DNA from: JBJXGF01 sp046153015
GTDB lineage: Bacteria > Actinomycetota > Acidimicrobiia > Acidimicrobiales > CAIXPF01
NCBI GenBank assembly: GCA_046153015.1
Contig: JBJXGF010000004.1
Location: forward strand, 1-6,698
Direction: 5' to 3'
DNA: 6,698 nt
Shown: positions 5,522-6,698 of the stretch, piece after piece
Position numbering within the stretch: the stretch's first letter is position 1
Layout of the letters: each line of letters opens with the position of its first letter
Translations under genes and position numbers: made by a program
Notes under the pieces: generated by a model
The model's database searches: none
What the model was told of the DNA's origin: nothing
What the model saw: only the letters and a program-made list of their open reading frames with translations

Positions 5522-6698
5522 CGCCCCGGCCCATCGTCGACGGCGACGTCAGCATAGAGTCGCCGCGCCAGGTTGGCGAACGTGAACGCCCGTGCCCGCG
5601 CCGCCGCCCCCAGCCCCAGCCGGTGCCGCAGGTCGGCGGACCCGGCGAGCGTCGCCAGGGCGGTGGCCAGCCCGTCGATCACCGCGGCCTCGTCGCAACC
5701 CGCCGTGGCGACGACGATGCCGGAACCGGAGTCGACGATCCGCGCCGGCCCGCCCAAGTCCAGGCAGACCACCGGCACCCCCGCCGCCATGGCCTCCAGC
5801 ACGACCATCCCGCCGGAATCCCGCAGACCGGTGAACAGAAGCACGTCGTGCTCCGCGTACCACGCCCTGAGCGCCGCCCGCGGCATCTCGGTAACCCACG
5901 TCACCCGCCCCGCGATCCCCAGCGCCGCCGCCCGCGCCTGGAGCTTTCCCTTCGCCGGCCCCTCGCCCACGATGGTCAGCCTCGCCGCCGTCCGGTCCCA
6001 CCCCTCCCCTTTCCCCTTCCGCAAGGGGAGGGGACTTCCTTTTCTGCCCCCCTCCCCTGGGGGGAGGGGGTAGGGGGAGGGGTCCGATCGACCGGGCACA
6101 CCCCCCACCAGCGCCGCGAACGCCGCCAGCCCGAGGTGCGTCCCCTTGATCGGGGCGAGCCGCCCGGCCATCAGCACACGAAAAACTCCATCGTCCGCCC
6201 GCGCCGTGGCCGCCTCGGGCAAAGGTTCCTCCAACCCGATCGCCAGCTCGATCTCGGCGCCGCCACGCCGGCTTTCGGGCAGCAACGCGCGCGTCGCCTC
6301 GGAGGTGACGATGATCCGCTCGGCCTGGGCGAAGGCGAGGGCGCGCAGCGGCCCATGGCGTGCCAGCCCGTTGGCCAGGTCGCGCGCCACCTCGACGGCC
6401 CATGCCCGTAGTCCTAGTCCGGGGCGCAGCGTCCGTGGGACCGAATCGCCCCCGGCCAGGGGCCCGAACCAGAACCGGGTGCCGAGCAGCCCCATGAAGC
6501 TCGGCTGATGGATGCTGACGAACGTCACGTGATGCACCAGGTCGAACGGCCGCGCCCGATGCAGCCGCCGCGCGGTGCGGTAAGCGCCCCACTGCCACAG
6601 CAGGTAGTAGAGGTGCACGCCCCGCTGACCCCGCTTCCACCAGCCGAGCCACCGGGGCAGGTCGTAGGTGACCAGCGTCGGCCGGCGATCGGCGGCGA
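5518..6698 (-). CDS. GT-B glycosyltransferase (family 4-like), 5' end outside window, with an in-frame repeat insertion
   Basis: The frame is open to the window edge, so the true start lies beyond 6698. The GTG at 6618 is not the start, because the 26 codons before it read as normal protein (including TYDLPRWLGWWKRGQRGVHL), as in relatives. About 393 codons are visible. Landmarks in order are HLYYLLWQWGAYR, FDLVHHVTFVSIHQPSF, WFGPLAGGDSVP, then the donor domain with VLMAGRLAPIKGTHLGLAAF, ARLTIVGEGP, WYAEHDVLLF and SGGMVVLEAMAAGVPVVCLD. The first acidic residue of the EX7E motif is Asp (D in RDSGG), as I recall in close relatives. Between AFAALVGG and ARLTIVG the protein carries about 29 extra residues, rich in Pro, Gly and Lys, encoded by a palindromic repeat. 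This position is the loop between the first helix and second strand of the C-terminal Rossmann domain, so folding may be tolerated. The product probably extends the same surface glycan as its neighbours. It is the first gene of the coupled series in view; sugar specificity is unknown. Confidence 0.9.
   Translation of the reverse strand, partial: AADRRPTLVTYDLPRWLGWWKRGQRGVHLYYLLWQWGAYRTARRLHRARPFDLVHHVTFVSIHQPSFMGLLGTRFWFGPLAGGDSVPRTLRPGLGLRAWAVEVARDLANGLARHGPLRALAFAQAERIIVTSEATRALLPESRRGGAEIELAIGLEEPLPEAATARADDGVFRVLMAGRLAPIKGTHLGLAAFAALVGGVPGRSDPSPYPLPPGEGGRKGSPLPLRKGKGEGWDRTAARLTIVGEGPAKGKLQARAAALGIAGRVTWVTEMPRAALRAWYAEHDVLLFTGLRDSGGMVVLEAMAAGVPVVCLDLGGPARIVDSGSGIVVATAGCDEAAVIDGLATALATLAGSADLRHRLGLGAAARARAFTFANLARRLYADVAVDDGPGR
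5992..6095 (-). repeat. Intragenic palindromic repeat element inserted in frame in a glycosyltransferase gene
   Basis: The element is built of C-runs and G-runs in complementary blocks. An outer stem pairs ACCCCTCCCC (6000-6009) with GGGGAGGGGT (6074-6083). Inside are two hairpins: CCCCTT/AAGGGG (6013-6018/6023-6028, loop CCGC) and a perfect 10-bp stem CCCCCTCCCC/GGGGAGGGGG (6048-6057/6061-6070, loop TGG). CCGGTC (5992-5997) and GACCGG (6090-6095) extend the inverted symmetry. GGTCC occurs as a direct repeat at 5994-5998 and 6081-6085; the unit between equivalent points is 87 bases, exactly 29 codons. On the minus strand it adds residues beginning PSPYPLPPGEGG and ending LRKGKGEGWD. Codons such as AGA, AAA, GGA and AGT are out of style for this gene. 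From memory, translated repeats of this PLPPGEG type are frequent between genes in GC-rich proteobacteria. The exact borders are uncertain. Confidence 0.72.

Noticed and set aside
6001..6082. Rho-independent terminator or promoter-proximal attenuator in the C/G-run element
   Set aside because: The hairpins are strong, but there is no following T-tract on either strand and the element lies in the middle of an open coding frame that resumes with conserved motifs.
6001..6082. CRISPR-like array
   Set aside because: The G-runs are short, irregularly spaced and mutually complementary; there are no uniform repeats with unique spacers.
6616..6618. GTG at 6618 as start of the right-most glycosyltransferase
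   Set aside because: The frame stays open to the edge, and the upstream codons (DLPRWLGWWKRGQRG) match the expected protein family, so the gene is partial.

Overview
The window comes from a GC-rich bacterial chromosome, roughly 70% G+C by eye. Gene content and style (PuuE-type allantoinase, FMN-dependent 2-hydroxy-acid dehydrogenase, dense exopolysaccharide genes, many GTG/TTG starts) suggest an alphaproteobacterium of the Rhodospirillales/Geminicoccales kind. That placement is a low-confidence inference. Coding density is very high: six genes, two of them cut by the window edges, and no gene-free stretch longer than about 65 bases. Most other long open frames are antisense or out-of-frame shadows caused by the base composition.

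Left part (1-1159): a partial VOC/glyoxalase-superfamily gene on the minus strand (start at 184, TTG with a strong ribosome binding site) diverges from a plus-strand PuuE-family gene (248-1159) across a 63-base promoter region that holds a small inverted repeat. PuuE proteins are cofactor-independent allantoinases of purine breakdown. No other purine-catabolism gene is visible here.

Right part (1160-6698): five minus-strand genes are packed head to tail, read from right to left. They are a GT-B glycosyltransferase truncated by the window end, an O-antigen ligase/polymerase-like membrane protein, a second family-4 glycosyltransferase, a WecB/TagA/CpsF (GT26) glycosyltransferase, and an FMN-dependent alpha-hydroxy-acid dehydrogenase. 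The first three junctions overlap (4, 23 and 4 bases), indicating one translationally coupled operon for building and polymerising or ligating a surface polysaccharide. The FMN enzyme follows after a short gap and may be a passenger of the operon. Its stop codon directly abuts the puuE stop (TGA|TCA), and a 7-bp perfect stem spans the junction.

The most unusual item is a short GC-skewed palindromic element (about 5992-6095) inside the reading frame of the first glycosyltransferase. It encodes about 29 extra residues (Pro/Gly/Lys-rich) in the loop between the first helix and second strand of the C-terminal Rossmann domain. A 5-base direct repeat (GGTCC) lies at its edges, and removing exactly 87 bases between the copies restores a normal-looking loop in frame. 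The element also carries G-quadruplex-capable runs on both strands. It looks like a protein-coding palindromic repeat insertion, comparable in concept to the Rickettsia palindromic elements.
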